A stretch of 54,285 nucleotides of DNA. It comes from Cytophagales bacterium. GTDB lineage: Bacteria > Bacteroidota > Bacteroidia > Cytophagales > Spirosomataceae. Positions 18,251 through 27,273 of the stretch are shown in pieces. Both the position numbers and the translations under genes were made by a program. Location: positions 1 through 54,285 of the forward strand of contig RDXN01000075.1 of NCBI GenBank assembly GCA_004292855.1. The letters run 5' to 3'. The first letter of the stretch is position 1. Each line of letters starts with the position of its first letter. The notes beneath the pieces are model-generated. The model searched no databases. It saw only the letters and a program-made list of their open reading frames with translations, and was not told where the DNA came from.

Positions 18251-19957
18251 ATGCCCTTCCGTTCACAGGAGTGGTTTGGCCGCACCGGCAAAGACGGCTT
18301 TATTTACCGAGCCTGGATGAAAAACCAGGGATTTCCGCACCATTTGTTCGAGAAAAAGCCGGTTATCGGCATCTGCAACACCTTCTCGGAGCTTACTCCC
18401 TGCAATGCCCACTTCCGCGAACTGGCCGAGGCCGTAAAGCGTGGTGTTTGGGAAGCAGGCGGTTTCCCGCTCGAATTTCCGGTGATGTCGCTGGGCGAAT
18501 GTCAGCTAAAGCCCACGGCCATGCTGTTTCGGAATCTGGCCAGTATGGACGTCGAAGAAAGCATCCGGGGCAACTCTATCGACGCCGTCGTGCTGTTGTG
18601 TGGGTGCGACAAAACCACACCCTCGCTCGTGATGGGTGCCTGTAGCGTCAACGTGCCGACCATTGTGCTCTCGGGCGGGCCGATGCTGGCGGGTCGGTAT
18701 CAGGGCCGTAAAATTGGCACCTCAGACCTCTGGCGATTCGCCGAAGACTACAAAACCGGCAAAATGAGCCAAAAAGAGTTTGTGGAGGCAGAGGCCTGCA
18801 TGGCTCGTTCGCAGGGACACTGCGCCGTGATGGGCACCGCAAGCACAATGGCCGCGATGGTGGAGTCGCTTGGCCTCGCCCTGCCCGATAATGCTACGAT
18901 TCCCGCTGCCGACTCGCGCCGGAAGGTACTGGCGCATATGACTGGTATGCAGGCGGTTGCGCTGGCGCACGAGGACCGTAAACCTTCGGATATTCTCACC
19001 CGCGAAGCGTTCGAGAACGCCATCATGGTCAACGCAGCCCTGGGCGGTTCCACGAATTTCATTATTCACTTGATGGCTATTGCGGGCCGGATGGGTGTGG
19101 GTCTTTCGCTCGATGATTTCGACCGGCTCTCGGCCAAAATTCCCCTGTTGGCAAACCTGCAACCGTCGGGCGAACATTTTGTGGAAGACCTGTTCTATGC
19201 CGGTGGTCTACCCGCCGTGATTCGGGAGTTGCGCGGTGCTTTAAACAACGACGCGATTACGGTAAATGGCTACTCCATTGGTGAAAACTGTGCCGAAGCC
19301 CAGTGCTACGACCGCTCGGTAATTGCCTCGGTCGAGGAACCCTTCAAACCCGAATCGGGCATTGCTGTGTTGCGGGGCAACCTCTGCCCAAACGGGGCCG
19401 TGCTGAAACCCTCGGCGGCAAGCCCCGCCCTGATGCAGCACACGGGTCGGGCGGTGGTTTTCGAGAATATCGACGACTACAAAGCCCGCATCGACGACCC
19501 CGATCTCGACGTTGACCCGTCGTGTGTGTTGGTACTCAAGAACGTGGGGCCGCGCGGGTATCCGGGTATGCCCGAAGTAGGCAACATGCAACTCCCGGCC
19601 AAAATTCTTGCTCAGGGTGTTCACGACATGGTCCGCATTTCGGATGGGCGCATGAGCGGCACTGGCTTCGGTACGGTGGTGCTGCACGTTTCGCCCGAAT
19701 CGGCGATTGGCGGCAACCTGGCGTTCGTACAAAACGGCGACCTGATTACGCTCGACGTGGAGAACCGCAGTCTGCATCTGCATGTATCGGATGAGGAGTT
19801 GGCCAACCGGCTTTCTCACTTCAAACCGATCGATTTGGGTTACCACCGGGGATACGCCAATCTGTACGTGCGGCACGTGATGCAGGCCCACGAGGGTGCC
19901 GACTTCGACTTTCTACAGGGCAGTTCGGGCAGCGTGGTGAAGCGCGACAGCCACTAA
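18251..19957 (+). CDS. IlvD/Edd-family dehydratase, probably a sugar-acid (L-arabinonate-type) dehydratase
   Basis: The 568-residue enzyme removes water from a dihydroxy acid. The opening RSQEWFGRTGKDGFIYRAWMKNQG and SELTPCNAHFRELAE match the pentonate/L-arabinonate dehydratase branch better than the amino-acid enzyme IlvD. The [2Fe-2S] ligands expected for that branch are all present: Cys51 (TPCNAH), Cys119 (CGCDKTTP) and Cys191 (GHCAVMGTAS). The C-terminal DGRMSGTGFGTVVLHVSPE holds the family's active-site Ser region. No sugar dehydrogenase, lactonase or aldolase gene is adjacent, so the exact substrate stays open. It could be translationally controlled by the hairpin just upstream. Confidence 0.88.
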   Translation: MPFRSQEWFGRTGKDGFIYRAWMKNQGFPHHLFEKKPVIGICNTFSELTPCNAHFRELAEAVKRGVWEAGGFPLEFPVMSLGECQLKPTAMLFRNLASMDVEESIRGNSIDAVVLLCGCDKTTPSLVMGACSVNVPTIVLSGGPMLAGRYQGRKIGTSDLWRFAEDYKTGKMSQKEFVEAEACMARSQGHCAVMGTASTMAAMVESLGLALPDNATIPAADSRRKVLAHMTGMQAVALAHEDRKPSDILTREAFENAIMVNAALGGSTNFIIHLMAIAGRMGVGLSLDDFDRLSAKIPLLANLQPSGEHFVEDLFYAGGLPAVIRELRGALNNDAITVNGYSIGENCAEAQCYDRSVIASVEEPFKPESGIAVLRGNLCPNGAVLKPSAASPALMQHTGRAVVFENIDDYKARIDDPDLDVDPSCVLVLKNVGPRGYPGMPEVGNMQLPAKILAQGVHDMVRISDGRMSGTGFGTVVLHVSPESAIGGNLAFVQNGDLITLDVENRSLHLHVSDEELANRLSHFKPIDLGYHRGYANLYVRHVMQAHEGADFDFLQGSSGSVVKRDSH

Positions 19958-19984
19958 AACAATGAACTGACGAGCGAACGTAAA

Positions 19985-20437
19985 TCAGCGCGTAAAATAG
20001 ACCTTCTGGATTTTGCCGTTCTCGATTTTGTAAATGGCGACTGCCTCAAACGGGGGGCGGTCGCTCCGGTTTGTGATGCGCTCATGGTCGATCACGGTGT
20101 TACCAACTACAATTCGATTCACTAGCTCGCAGTGCAGCATCGGGCTTTTTGTGAGGAACTCGTAGCGTTTACGCATGGCTTCTTTGCCTTTGGTTTTCAA
20201 CTCATTCGGGAAATCATAAATCTCCACGTCGTCGGCGTAGGGTTCGAGAAACGCATCCAGGTCGTGGGCGTTGTAGGCGTTCAGTTGCCGCTGGGCGAGG
20301 TCGGTTGGGGAGTTTACAGCAGCCGATTGCGGTTGACTGGGCGTTGCTTGCCCATAAACAAATTGGCCGACGCCGAACGTCGAGAGTATCAATAATGTCC
20401 AGACGAAAAAGGCTTTCGTGGTTACGTATTGTGTCAT
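19985..20437 (-). CDS. Exported NTF2/SnoaL-like protein
   Basis: 150 residues: a signal peptide (TKAFFVWTLLILSTFGVGQFVYGQ) followed by a SnoaL-like cone fold (about 45-150), recognised by LAQRQLNAYNAHDLDAFLEPYADDVEIYDFP, KGKEAMRKRYEFL and the last strand KIENGKIQKVYF. Such domains bind small molecules or act as isomerases or lyases; no active-site pattern singles out a reaction. Divergent from the lipoprotein at 20517. Confidence 0.75.
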   Translation of the reverse strand: MTQYVTTKAFFVWTLLILSTFGVGQFVYGQATPSQPQSAAVNSPTDLAQRQLNAYNAHDLDAFLEPYADDVEIYDFPNELKTKGKEAMRKRYEFLTKSPMLHCELVNRIVVGNTVIDHERITNRSDRPPFEAVAIYKIENGKIQKVYFTR

Positions 20438-20516
20438 GAAAAATCTAATCTTGTTCTAACAGACCGCATTATACTAAATTGTTACTTTGGTCCATCACGT
20501 CCCAACATCAACAACC

Positions 20517-21074
20517 ATGACACGCACGTTCAACCTTCTGACCATCAGCGGAATTATTCTTCTTACAAGCTGCATGACCATGCGCTCCAATATACAGAGC
20601 GAGTCGATTCCCAAGGTCAAACGTATCCTGATCGTAACGAAAACTCGTAAGCCTCAACCGAGTTACGAGGCTGACTTTCGGCGAAATTTACCGGAGGGTT
20701 ATGAAGTCTGCACGATAAACCTGGATCGGCTTTCGTTGACCAGTGACGATACCATTCGGGAGGAGGTACTTGGGTGTAAAAGCGACGCGATTCTGACAAT
20801 AGCGACAACGTATCGGGGCAACCTGCTTGTCGGCGATTCTAATGACACGAACAGCAGGCCCAGCACGGGGGCTGCACAGTTCAATTTGGAAATGCGCTCG
20901 GCAACCGAAAAGAAGCCTTTCTGGAGAGCCATTATTTCAACTACCCCTATCTTGGGTGAGAAACTATCAGCCCGGACCATCGTCCGGCGTTTGCTGCGCG
21001 ATGGTGTTTTGGAAGGTAAATTGCCCAACGTTCAACAATCGGGGCCCCAAGGCAAAATTGTCTCGGCAAATTAG
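20517..21074 (+). CDS. Lipoprotein of unknown function
   Basis: ATG at 20517 gives a lipoprotein signal ending in the lipobox LLTSC (Cys about 19). The mature ~167 residues begin with a Ser-rich linker, then alternate beta and alpha segments (VKRILIVTKTRKPQPSYEADFRRNL, DAILTIATTYRGNLL), resembling periplasmic proteins with a Rossmann-like fold. I do not recognise the family. It is convergent with the S74 protein gene, 12 bp away. Confidence 0.65.
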   Translation: MTRTFNLLTISGIILLTSCMTMRSNIQSESIPKVKRILIVTKTRKPQPSYEADFRRNLPEGYEVCTINLDRLSLTSDDTIREEVLGCKSDAILTIATTYRGNLLVGDSNDTNSRPSTGAAQFNLEMRSATEKKPFWRAIISTTPILGEKLSARTIVRRLLRDGVLEGKLPNVQQSGPQGKIVSAN

Positions 21075-21086
21075 GCCTAAATTAGT

Positions 21087-22415
21087 TCAGTGGGCGTGTA
21101 AGGCCACGCGCCTTTGGGTAGCCCGTATAGATCGCGGAGCCGGTTCCACTAATATGCGCCGTTCGAGGGCGTCGAGCCGGGCGTTGGCGTATCGGCGTTC
21201 GGTTTCCAGTTGCGTGATGCGGGCTTTCAACTGTTCATTTTCGAGAGCCAGTGCCTGTACCCCGCTCAGGGTCACGGCGGTGAAGTCGTGGCTATTGATG
21301 AGCGTATCGCAACCGATTACACCCAAATCGTCGTGGCCGAAACGGGCAAAGAATTCCTGCGCCATCGGGCCGTAATGCCGCTCGGTGCGTTGGCCTTTGT
21401 AGTTCCAGGTGCCTAGTTTCAGGCTGCGGATATTGGTCAGCAAATCGGTTTGATTCAACAGTAGGAATCGTTCTTTCTTGGCAGAATCAGAGATGGTGAC
21501 CCAGGCATTGCTACCAGCCGGGAGTTCAGCACCGATGGTCGCGGTTGAGTTGGAGAAGAAGCGATACCCTCCGGCGAAGCGGGCGGTAAACTGGTTTGCG
21601 GCTGTGCTGTTGGTGCTGGTCACCGCACTATTATCGCCCAAACCAACTGCGCCCGAATAGCCATTCGTGGACATTAGTGTACCCATAGCGAGCGATTTGA
21701 ATCCACTTGCCGTATTCGATGACCCAAACGCCATACTGGAATAACCACTGGCGTTATTTGAACTGTTCTCACCCAGCTCAACCCCACCCACCGGCGTAAT
21801 GGTCAGTCGCTCATCAATAGTTACCGGACTGAAGGAGTTAGAAGCTGAAGCTGAAGTAAAAATGCTGATGTTGCCGTTGCTCATATTAAGACTCAACAGC
21901 CCGCCGTAACCGGCCGCAATGGATCTACGCCCGCTGTCGTAGTAGGTATTTAATCCAATACCCGGCCAGTCACTTTCAATGGCTACGCCACTCGTGTGGG
22001 AACCAAACATTGCGTTAACTGCTCCTTCTTTTTTGTTAACCACTAAACCAGCCAGGCTCAGTGGAAAAAGGGTGCCAATGCCCACATTCCCGTCGGTTTG
22101 GAGAACCATCTGGGTGTCGCTGTTATAGGTGGAAAAATGGAGCGGGTGGTTACTGTGCGTTCGCAGGGTAGCTCCTAAATTAGTAACGACTGTCCCCATC
22201 CGCACGGTATTGTTTGGGCTCATATGGTCAAGCCCAATGGGATACACCGTTGACCCCGGGTCAGCTATTGATCTCAGGGCCAGCAGGCCCGTTGTTGCGG
22301 TTGCGCTGACTCCGATGCCCACCCGCACACCGGGCTTACCAAAGTTGATAAATTGCCCAACGGCATTCGTGCTAATCAATAGCAGTAAGACGAGGAGTTT
22401 GAAGGTAGTTTTCAT
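21087..22415 (-). CDS. Secreted protein with C-terminal peptidase S74 chaperone domain
   Basis: 442 residues with a signal peptide (KLLVLLLLISTNAVGQ), a beta-rich middle containing YadA-head-like repeats (SGYSSMAFGSSNTASGFKSLAMG, about 220-250), and a C-terminal S74 intramolecular chaperone domain (about 308-415): SDSAKKERFLLLNQTDLLTNIRSLKLGTWNYKG, HYGPMAQEFFARFG, then VTLSGVQALALENEQLKARITQLETE, a trimeric coiled coil. S74 domains help trimeric fibres fold and then cut themselves off. The likely product is a trimeric surface fibre. The hairpin at 22506 lies upstream. Confidence 0.85.
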   Translation of the reverse strand: MKTTFKLLVLLLLISTNAVGQFINFGKPGVRVGIGVSATATTGLLALRSIADPGSTVYPIGLDHMSPNNTVRMGTVVTNLGATLRTHSNHPLHFSTYNSDTQMVLQTDGNVGIGTLFPLSLAGLVVNKKEGAVNAMFGSHTSGVAIESDWPGIGLNTYYDSGRRSIAAGYGGLLSLNMSNGNISIFTSASASNSFSPVTIDERLTITPVGGVELGENSSNNASGYSSMAFGSSNTASGFKSLAMGTLMSTNGYSGAVGLGDNSAVTSTNSTAANQFTARFAGGYRFFSNSTATIGAELPAGSNAWVTISDSAKKERFLLLNQTDLLTNIRSLKLGTWNYKGQRTERHYGPMAQEFFARFGHDDLGVIGCDTLINSHDFTAVTLSGVQALALENEQLKARITQLETERRYANARLDALERRILVEPAPRSIRATQRRVALHAH

Positions 22416-22505
22416 ATAAAAAAAGGCGTTTGACGTAAAAATCAGTTAATACCTGCTGCTTGTTCTGGTGTTGAGTTAGGGGGGTGCATTTCAAACTTGT
22501 GTGTT

Positions 22506-22600
22506 ATTGGCCTTACGGCCCTGCCGGAAAGCATCCGGCATTACATGGAAGGGCGACTGTTGTAATGCCGGATACTTTCCGGCAGGGCCGTAAGGCCAAT
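22506..22600. repeat. Long inverted repeat, 40-bp arms
   Basis: Arms 22506-22545 and 22561-22600 are complementary over 40 bp with one mismatch, around a 15-nt loop. Each arm also holds its own small dyad (GCCGGA-n5-TCCGGC), so a cruciform is possible. It sits between two minus-strand genes and could terminate the beta-helix gene, but it is far longer than needed for a terminator; a REP- or MITE-like element is an alternative. Confidence 0.8.
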
Positions 22601-22672
22601 ATAGGTTGCTTTAATTAGCGACGGTTGAGAAAAACACAAGATTGAAACGCACCCAGTTAGTAGGGATGGGCT

Positions 22673-24460
22673 TTATAGCGATCCGCTGGCCAACAGCCAC
22701 AAGCCACTCGCCGGGGGCGACGCAAACCGGAGTTTGCCGCCAATAGAGTACTGGATTCTGCGGGCTAGTGCCAGCGAATTAGCCGGTATCCGAACATCAT
22801 GCTGTAGCACCACCGTCAGACCAATTCGGGGCAGGCAATAGCAATTCCAGGTGGCGGGGTTGTTCCAGTCGCCCGCCGAAAACGAACGAATGGTTGTTTG
22901 CGCCACGTCGGTCTCGATGGCCCCCATATCGAGTTGCCCGCCCTGAATGCGCGGGGCACCATCGAAATCGGCAGCCCCCACCTCGGCGGTGGTGCTCAAC
23001 GGATTGGCCAGATTAAGCACCGGACTGGTGGCCGTTGGGGTTAGGTTATCGGCCCCCAGTAGTGGATTAACATCCTGATTACGAAGGCCGTTGTTGCACC
23101 AGGTTTCGCCCACACAGCCCTGCACGTCGGAGAAGTTGATGCGCGGCAACACATATCCGTTGGCCGAAATGCCCGGTTTGTTGGCGGTGGCCGTGTTGCC
23201 CCACAGAATCGTGTTTTCGATAAAAAGCGTGGGTAAGTCGTCCACCACACTCGTGGTATTGTTGTGGTACACAGCCCCGCCCGACCGCGCCTGATTGGCA
23301 TTGAGGGTACAATTGGTGAGTACCACGCCCACGTTGTTGGTGGTTGAGGTGGTGGTGCTGTAGATGGCCCCGCCAAAATCGGCATCGTTGCTGAAGAACC
23401 GACTGTTGCGGGCCGTTACGGTGAGCGGCCCACCCGCCGAGCGGCTATACACCGCCCCACCCTGCCCAATACCCACCACATCGGCATAGTTGTCGGTGAA
23501 ACTGCATCGCTCCAGTTGCAGTTCAACACGCGCCCGCTGGTCAAGAACCGTACTGACACCCGCCCCGCCTATCGTGGCCGAGTTGCTCTCAAAACTACAG
23601 GCGGTCAGAGCCGGATTCATGGTATAATTGACCGGCGTGCTCGAACTCAGCGTAGCAAAACCACCCCCATATTGTGCGGCCGTGTTCCGGCGGAACACAC
23701 AGCTTGTCAGTTGGGGCGAGGCATTGCCCGTGTTAAAGATGGCTCCCCCACTGTTGGTGGCCCGGTTGTTCTCGAACAGGCTATTCTGAATACGTGGGTT
23801 GCTTGCCCTAACGAGGGTGTTTCCATCTAACGAACCGCCAAAATTAGCCAATCCCGCCCCGTAAACCCCCTGATTATTAACCACAAACACCTGGTACAGC
23901 AACGGAGTGGAAAGGCTTTGCGCCAAATTTAACAACAGAATGCCGCCCCCGTAGAGGTCGCGGGTGCCGTAGCCCGAAACGGTCGTGTTGGCGTTGCCGC
24001 CCGTCACCACCACCCCATCCAGGATAGTCGAAAAGGCGTTGGGCATCGTTACGACGTGGTAACAGTTGTCGCTCGTGTTGCCCACCGTGCCAATATCGCC
24101 CGACAGCGTGGTGGTCGAAGGGGTCGTTAGTCGTTGGTTGGGGTTGGCACCCGTTCCGGCGTAGCCGCCCCGCACCCGAATACCGGTTTGAATCGTGAAT
24201 GTCCGCCGACGGGGGTTGCCGTTGTTCACGTTGCCATCCTGATCGAGCGTGGGCAGATAAAGACCCTGTGCCAGCCTGACCTCGTCGTTGATAACAGAAC
24301 TGTTTATCATCGACTGGAGGTTGCCGGAGGCATTGGCCCACGACGAGCCATCGCCCGTGCCGGTGGCTGTAGGTTTTACGTAGCGAATACTCTGACCGAA
24401 CGCGAACGTAGCAGGCAGGAGGAGTAAAAACAGGAGCGGAAATCTACAGAAGCGATTCAT
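22673..24460 (-). CDS. Secreted right-handed beta-helix protein
   Basis: 595 residues: signal peptide (PLLFLLLLPATFAFGQ), then the opening IRYVKPTATGTGDGSSWANA typical of choice-of-anchor Q/pectate-lyase-like surface proteins, then parallel beta-helix coils with GGAIFN-, GGAGVS- and GGAVYS-type turns (about 160-440) resembling polymorphic outer-membrane protein repeats. It ends with the shared module GDWNNPATWNCYCLP...IPANS (about 525-595). Likely a cell-surface or secreted fibre or carbohydrate-binding protein; no lyase catalytic residues are evident. Confidence 0.82.
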   Translation of the reverse strand: MNRFCRFPLLFLLLLPATFAFGQSIRYVKPTATGTGDGSSWANASGNLQSMINSSVINDEVRLAQGLYLPTLDQDGNVNNGNPRRRTFTIQTGIRVRGGYAGTGANPNQRLTTPSTTTLSGDIGTVGNTSDNCYHVVTMPNAFSTILDGVVVTGGNANTTVSGYGTRDLYGGGILLLNLAQSLSTPLLYQVFVVNNQGVYGAGLANFGGSLDGNTLVRASNPRIQNSLFENNRATNSGGAIFNTGNASPQLTSCVFRRNTAAQYGGGFATLSSSTPVNYTMNPALTACSFESNSATIGGAGVSTVLDQRARVELQLERCSFTDNYADVVGIGQGGAVYSRSAGGPLTVTARNSRFFSNDADFGGAIYSTTTSTTNNVGVVLTNCTLNANQARSGGAVYHNNTTSVVDDLPTLFIENTILWGNTATANKPGISANGYVLPRINFSDVQGCVGETWCNNGLRNQDVNPLLGADNLTPTATSPVLNLANPLSTTAEVGAADFDGAPRIQGGQLDMGAIETDVAQTTIRSFSAGDWNNPATWNCYCLPRIGLTVVLQHDVRIPANSLALARRIQYSIGGKLRFASPPASGLWLLASGSL

Positions 24461-24573
24461 GAGTATTGAGGTTGTTTGTAAAGCTATCCTCTCGCCAACC
24501 GGAGCGGTATCGGATAAATATATGGGATGATTTAACGATACGGCAGCAAGAGGCCAGCCCTAGCCAAATGGGT

Positions 24574-25629
24574 TTACCAGCGGATAATGACATACCCGAA
24601 GCCCCCCTGTCCACTGTGCCCCGAAGCAATAAATCCAAAAGGGAGTGTAGAAGTGGTTCTGTATCCGCAACCGCCCCCACCACCCGGAAAGCTACCGGTT
24701 GCGAATGTCTCATTCATGGTTAAGTCAGGCGAATCACTACCGACTTCATAACGTAATAACATTCCCTGACCAGCCGGACCAAGCAGGGTTCCATAAGCCA
24801 GGCCGCCGTCACTGGCCTTTATTACATCATCAAATCGAGTGCTTGACCGCTGCTGAGTTTCCAGCGAAATTGGTCCGGGGCCATGACCGGGAATCATGAT
24901 TGCAGGAATACCCGGCAAATTATCTGTACCTGAACGGGGTCCGAAGTCCGCCGAACCGCCAAAAGCTGTCAGCGTACTCCGAGCATACGAAATGAAGCTG
25001 TTTTGGCCGTCGAAGGGCCCACTCGTCGACGAAATGAGCCCACTATAAAGTGTCCGTATTCCCGAACCCGCTGATCCAACGACAATGGAAACGATAGTTT
25101 CCCCAGCCACAACGTCCACGTATTTCCGAACATAACCACCCGCTTGTCCTCCATTGGTACAATAGGTGGGGGGAGCATCGGGTTGGTATTTGCCTCCCCC
25201 TTCACCGCCCCCCCACAGTTCCACTAAAAACCGGGTTACGCCCGCCGGAACGATGAAGTTATAGGTAGCTACCGGGTCACACGGCCCCGTGGCCGTCGTA
25301 CCACACGCGCGCGTCACCGCCGTTGTTGAAAACGCAATGGCGTTTTTGAACTCACGGTTGTCTATCGTTCCCGCACTGAGGTATTGCCATTGTCCATTCC
25401 CAAATCGGTCGGCTCCGGTACTGACGGCCACTTTCTGCTCGGTCGTATTATAAACCACGTTACCTGCCTGCTGCGGCACCGTAGCCGGGTTCACTTGCTG
25501 CGTGGTCGTTACGCGGGGCAGTGTAATAGCATAGGGCTTAAGCGCGTAGGATTGCTGGGCCTGAACAGTCGTTTGGAAAGCAACCGTCAGGGCGAAACCG
25601 AGAAAAATAGATTGAAGAACTGGTTTCAT
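24574..25629 (-). CDS. Secreted glycine-rich protein
   Basis: ATG at 25629 places a signal peptide at the start (LQSIFLGFALTVAFQTTVQAQ); an upstream in-frame start at 25686 would bury it. Of 351 residues, 1-110 are a linker with a PQQAGNVVYNTTEQKV motif common in Bacteroidota surface proteins. From about 125 comes a Gly-rich beta domain: NFIVPAGVTRFLVELWGGGEGGG, GGYVRKYVDVVAGETIVSIVVGSAG, ending GGGGGCGYRTT and GQGGFGYVIIRW. Such domains occur in phage-tail-like and adhesive secreted proteins. Function unknown. Confidence 0.75.
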   Translation of the reverse strand: MKPVLQSIFLGFALTVAFQTTVQAQQSYALKPYAITLPRVTTTQQVNPATVPQQAGNVVYNTTEQKVAVSTGADRFGNGQWQYLSAGTIDNREFKNAIAFSTTAVTRACGTTATGPCDPVATYNFIVPAGVTRFLVELWGGGEGGGKYQPDAPPTYCTNGGQAGGYVRKYVDVVAGETIVSIVVGSAGSGIRTLYSGLISSTSGPFDGQNSFISYARSTLTAFGGSADFGPRSGTDNLPGIPAIMIPGHGPGPISLETQQRSSTRFDDVIKASDGGLAYGTLLGPAGQGMLLRYEVGSDSPDLTMNETFATGSFPGGGGGCGYRTTSTLPFGFIASGHSGQGGFGYVIIRW

Positions 25630-25745
25630 ACAAAGGAGATTTAGGGGCCGTACTATCAGTGGATAAGTACCTGATAGTCGGAACAAACCTAGCCTTTGGA
25701 AACAAGTTTGTATTGGAAAAATCGGCCAGTTACACCGCGATTGTG

Positions 25746-26576
25746 TTAACGGGCGAGCGTCCGCATAAAATCGAAGGTGAGTTGGTTATCAGCGAGATAG
25801 ATAAGCGGAGCCTTGCCCGAAAAAAAGCGAAAGTCGTTGATGAGGTGGGCCTGATCGTAATAGCCCGCCTGAATAATTAAATCGTTCCAGTTCCCAGTCG
25901 GGTGTTCCACAAGCCAGTCGCGGGTGAGCAGAAACCGGTGAATGCGCGTGTACAGGTTGGGCGAAACCCCAACAGCTTCCGTAAACCGGCGCGACAGGGT
26001 CCGCTCCGGGCAGTTGAGCCATTTAGACAGTTTCCAGACCTGCGCCTGCCCCGGTTGCTCCTGAATGAGCCGAACGGCAGCTTCCATCCGGTTGTCGGTG
26101 CTCGGGTTACTGCGTTGCAACTGACAGAGCAGCCTGGCATTCATAAGTGCCACACGGCCCCCAAAGGTGCGGGCTTCGCGGAGTCGGTCGGCAAACTGAT
26201 TGGGGCCGTTACCCAGCACCAGATCCACAGGGGTCATTTGCCCGGATAGCTCACTCGCCGGAACCCGCCACAACTGCTGAAAGCCCGTTGGCGTAAAATC
26301 GACGATAAATACGTGGGTCGATGCCACGAGCTGATGGATCATGGGCAGGGTCATCTGTCCCATCAGCATGGAGGAATAATTAGCCATAGCCGCCCCCTGC
26401 CGCCGGGTCGTGCAGGCCCACTCCGAATCGTTCAGATAGGTAACCCAGTGCGTACGGCCCGTGCATCCATGCAAAATGTGCAAAGGCAAGTCGGGTGATA
26501 CCGAGCTTTCGATTTCCCAATAACCGCGCACATAGGGCCTTAACACAGGATGAGGCAGGTAAAATACAGACTTCAT
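25746..26576 (-). CDS. AraC-family transcriptional regulator
   Basis: About 276 residues. The N-terminal ~150 form a sensor domain like those in Bacteroidota AraC proteins (HPVLRPYVRGYWEIE at the start). The C-terminal ~100 hold two helix-turn-helix motifs: VWKLSKWLNCPERTLSRRFTEAVGVSPNLYTRIHRF and the second around IIQAGYYDQAHLINDFRFFSGKAPLIY, the classic A-x-x-x-G-Y-x-D-x-x-H pattern. ATG at 26576 follows a GTG one codon earlier. The membrane protein gene ends 20 bp upstream on the same strand, so the two may be cotranscribed. Confidence 0.88.
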   Translation of the reverse strand: MKSVFYLPHPVLRPYVRGYWEIESSVSPDLPLHILHGCTGRTHWVTYLNDSEWACTTRRQGAAMANYSSMLMGQMTLPMIHQLVASTHVFIVDFTPTGFQQLWRVPASELSGQMTPVDLVLGNGPNQFADRLREARTFGGRVALMNARLLCQLQRSNPSTDNRMEAAVRLIQEQPGQAQVWKLSKWLNCPERTLSRRFTEAVGVSPNLYTRIHRFLLTRDWLVEHPTGNWNDLIIQAGYYDQAHLINDFRFFSGKAPLIYLADNQLTFDFMRTLAR

Positions 26577-26596
26577 CACTCCGATTCATTTTTAAC

Positions 26597-27160
26597 TTAT
26601 CGACTATTGGCCAACGCCAGAAGAAAAAGTACACCCCAGAGGCCGAGCCAGATCCGAAGAAATCGGCGGTTTATGCGTCGGCGGTCGGTGTGGTCCATCT
26701 CCCGCCAGGGTTTTATGACCCGCTCGAAAGCTCGGCTCACGAAGAAAATGCCCCCGATCTGCGCACCTAACCCCACGATGAAGACCAGCGCAGCCGCAAT
26801 GCCGTAGTTGGCGAGAGCCAGTGTCCAGGCTATCCAGGTGGCTACGACACCCAACACCACACCGATCAGAAACAACAGAGCAAACCCAGCCCGGCGGCTT
26901 TCGGGGCGGTCCATTCGGGCGGCCTGTTCGGCGTAGTAGTCGTTGGGGGTGACGGTGGTGGTTGCCCGGCGGTCGGGTTGCTCCAGCGTGTCGGCCTGCA
27001 CCGTCACGCGCCGACTGGCAAACGCGCTGTTATTGATCGAGTAACAGCCTACGGATTCATTCATCAACCCGGCCAAGGCAGCATATAACTCGCAGACAAT
27101 CAACAAAAATACAGTCAAACAAATTCGGCGACTAGGCGGGTACGAAAGGGGGTTTATCAT
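26597..27160 (-). CDS. Membrane protein of unknown function
   Basis: 187 residues: an N-terminal hydrophobic segment (about 13-32), a polar loop, two adjacent membrane helices (about 92-142: FALLFLIGVVLGVVATWIAW, ALVFIVGLGAQIGGIFFV), a basic loop (WREMDHTDRRRINRRFLR) and a last helix. I recognise no family. It is followed closely by the AraC gene. Confidence 0.6.
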   Translation of the reverse strand: MINPLSYPPSRRICLTVFLLIVCELYAALAGLMNESVGCYSINNSAFASRRVTVQADTLEQPDRRATTTVTPNDYYAEQAARMDRPESRRAGFALLFLIGVVLGVVATWIAWTLALANYGIAAALVFIVGLGAQIGGIFFVSRAFERVIKPWREMDHTDRRRINRRFLRIWLGLWGVLFLLALANSR

Positions 27161-27219
27161 GCAGGTTCAGGAAAATAACTCTGCATAGTTAGCAATTTAT
27201 TTGAACCCCTAAAAACAAT

Positions 27220-27246
27220 CAGGGCAGGCCCAATGAGCCTGCCCTG
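27220..27246 (-). terminator. Intrinsic terminator of the 27274-27699 gene
   Basis: CAGGGCAGGC (27220-27229) and GCCTGCCCTG (27237-27246) form a perfect 10-bp stem with a 7-nt loop. Read on the minus strand it is followed by ATTGTTTTTAG, a T run, 27 nt after the stop codon. Confidence 0.85.
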
Positions 27247-27273
27247 AAACACCTAACTGTCTCATGTACTTAT

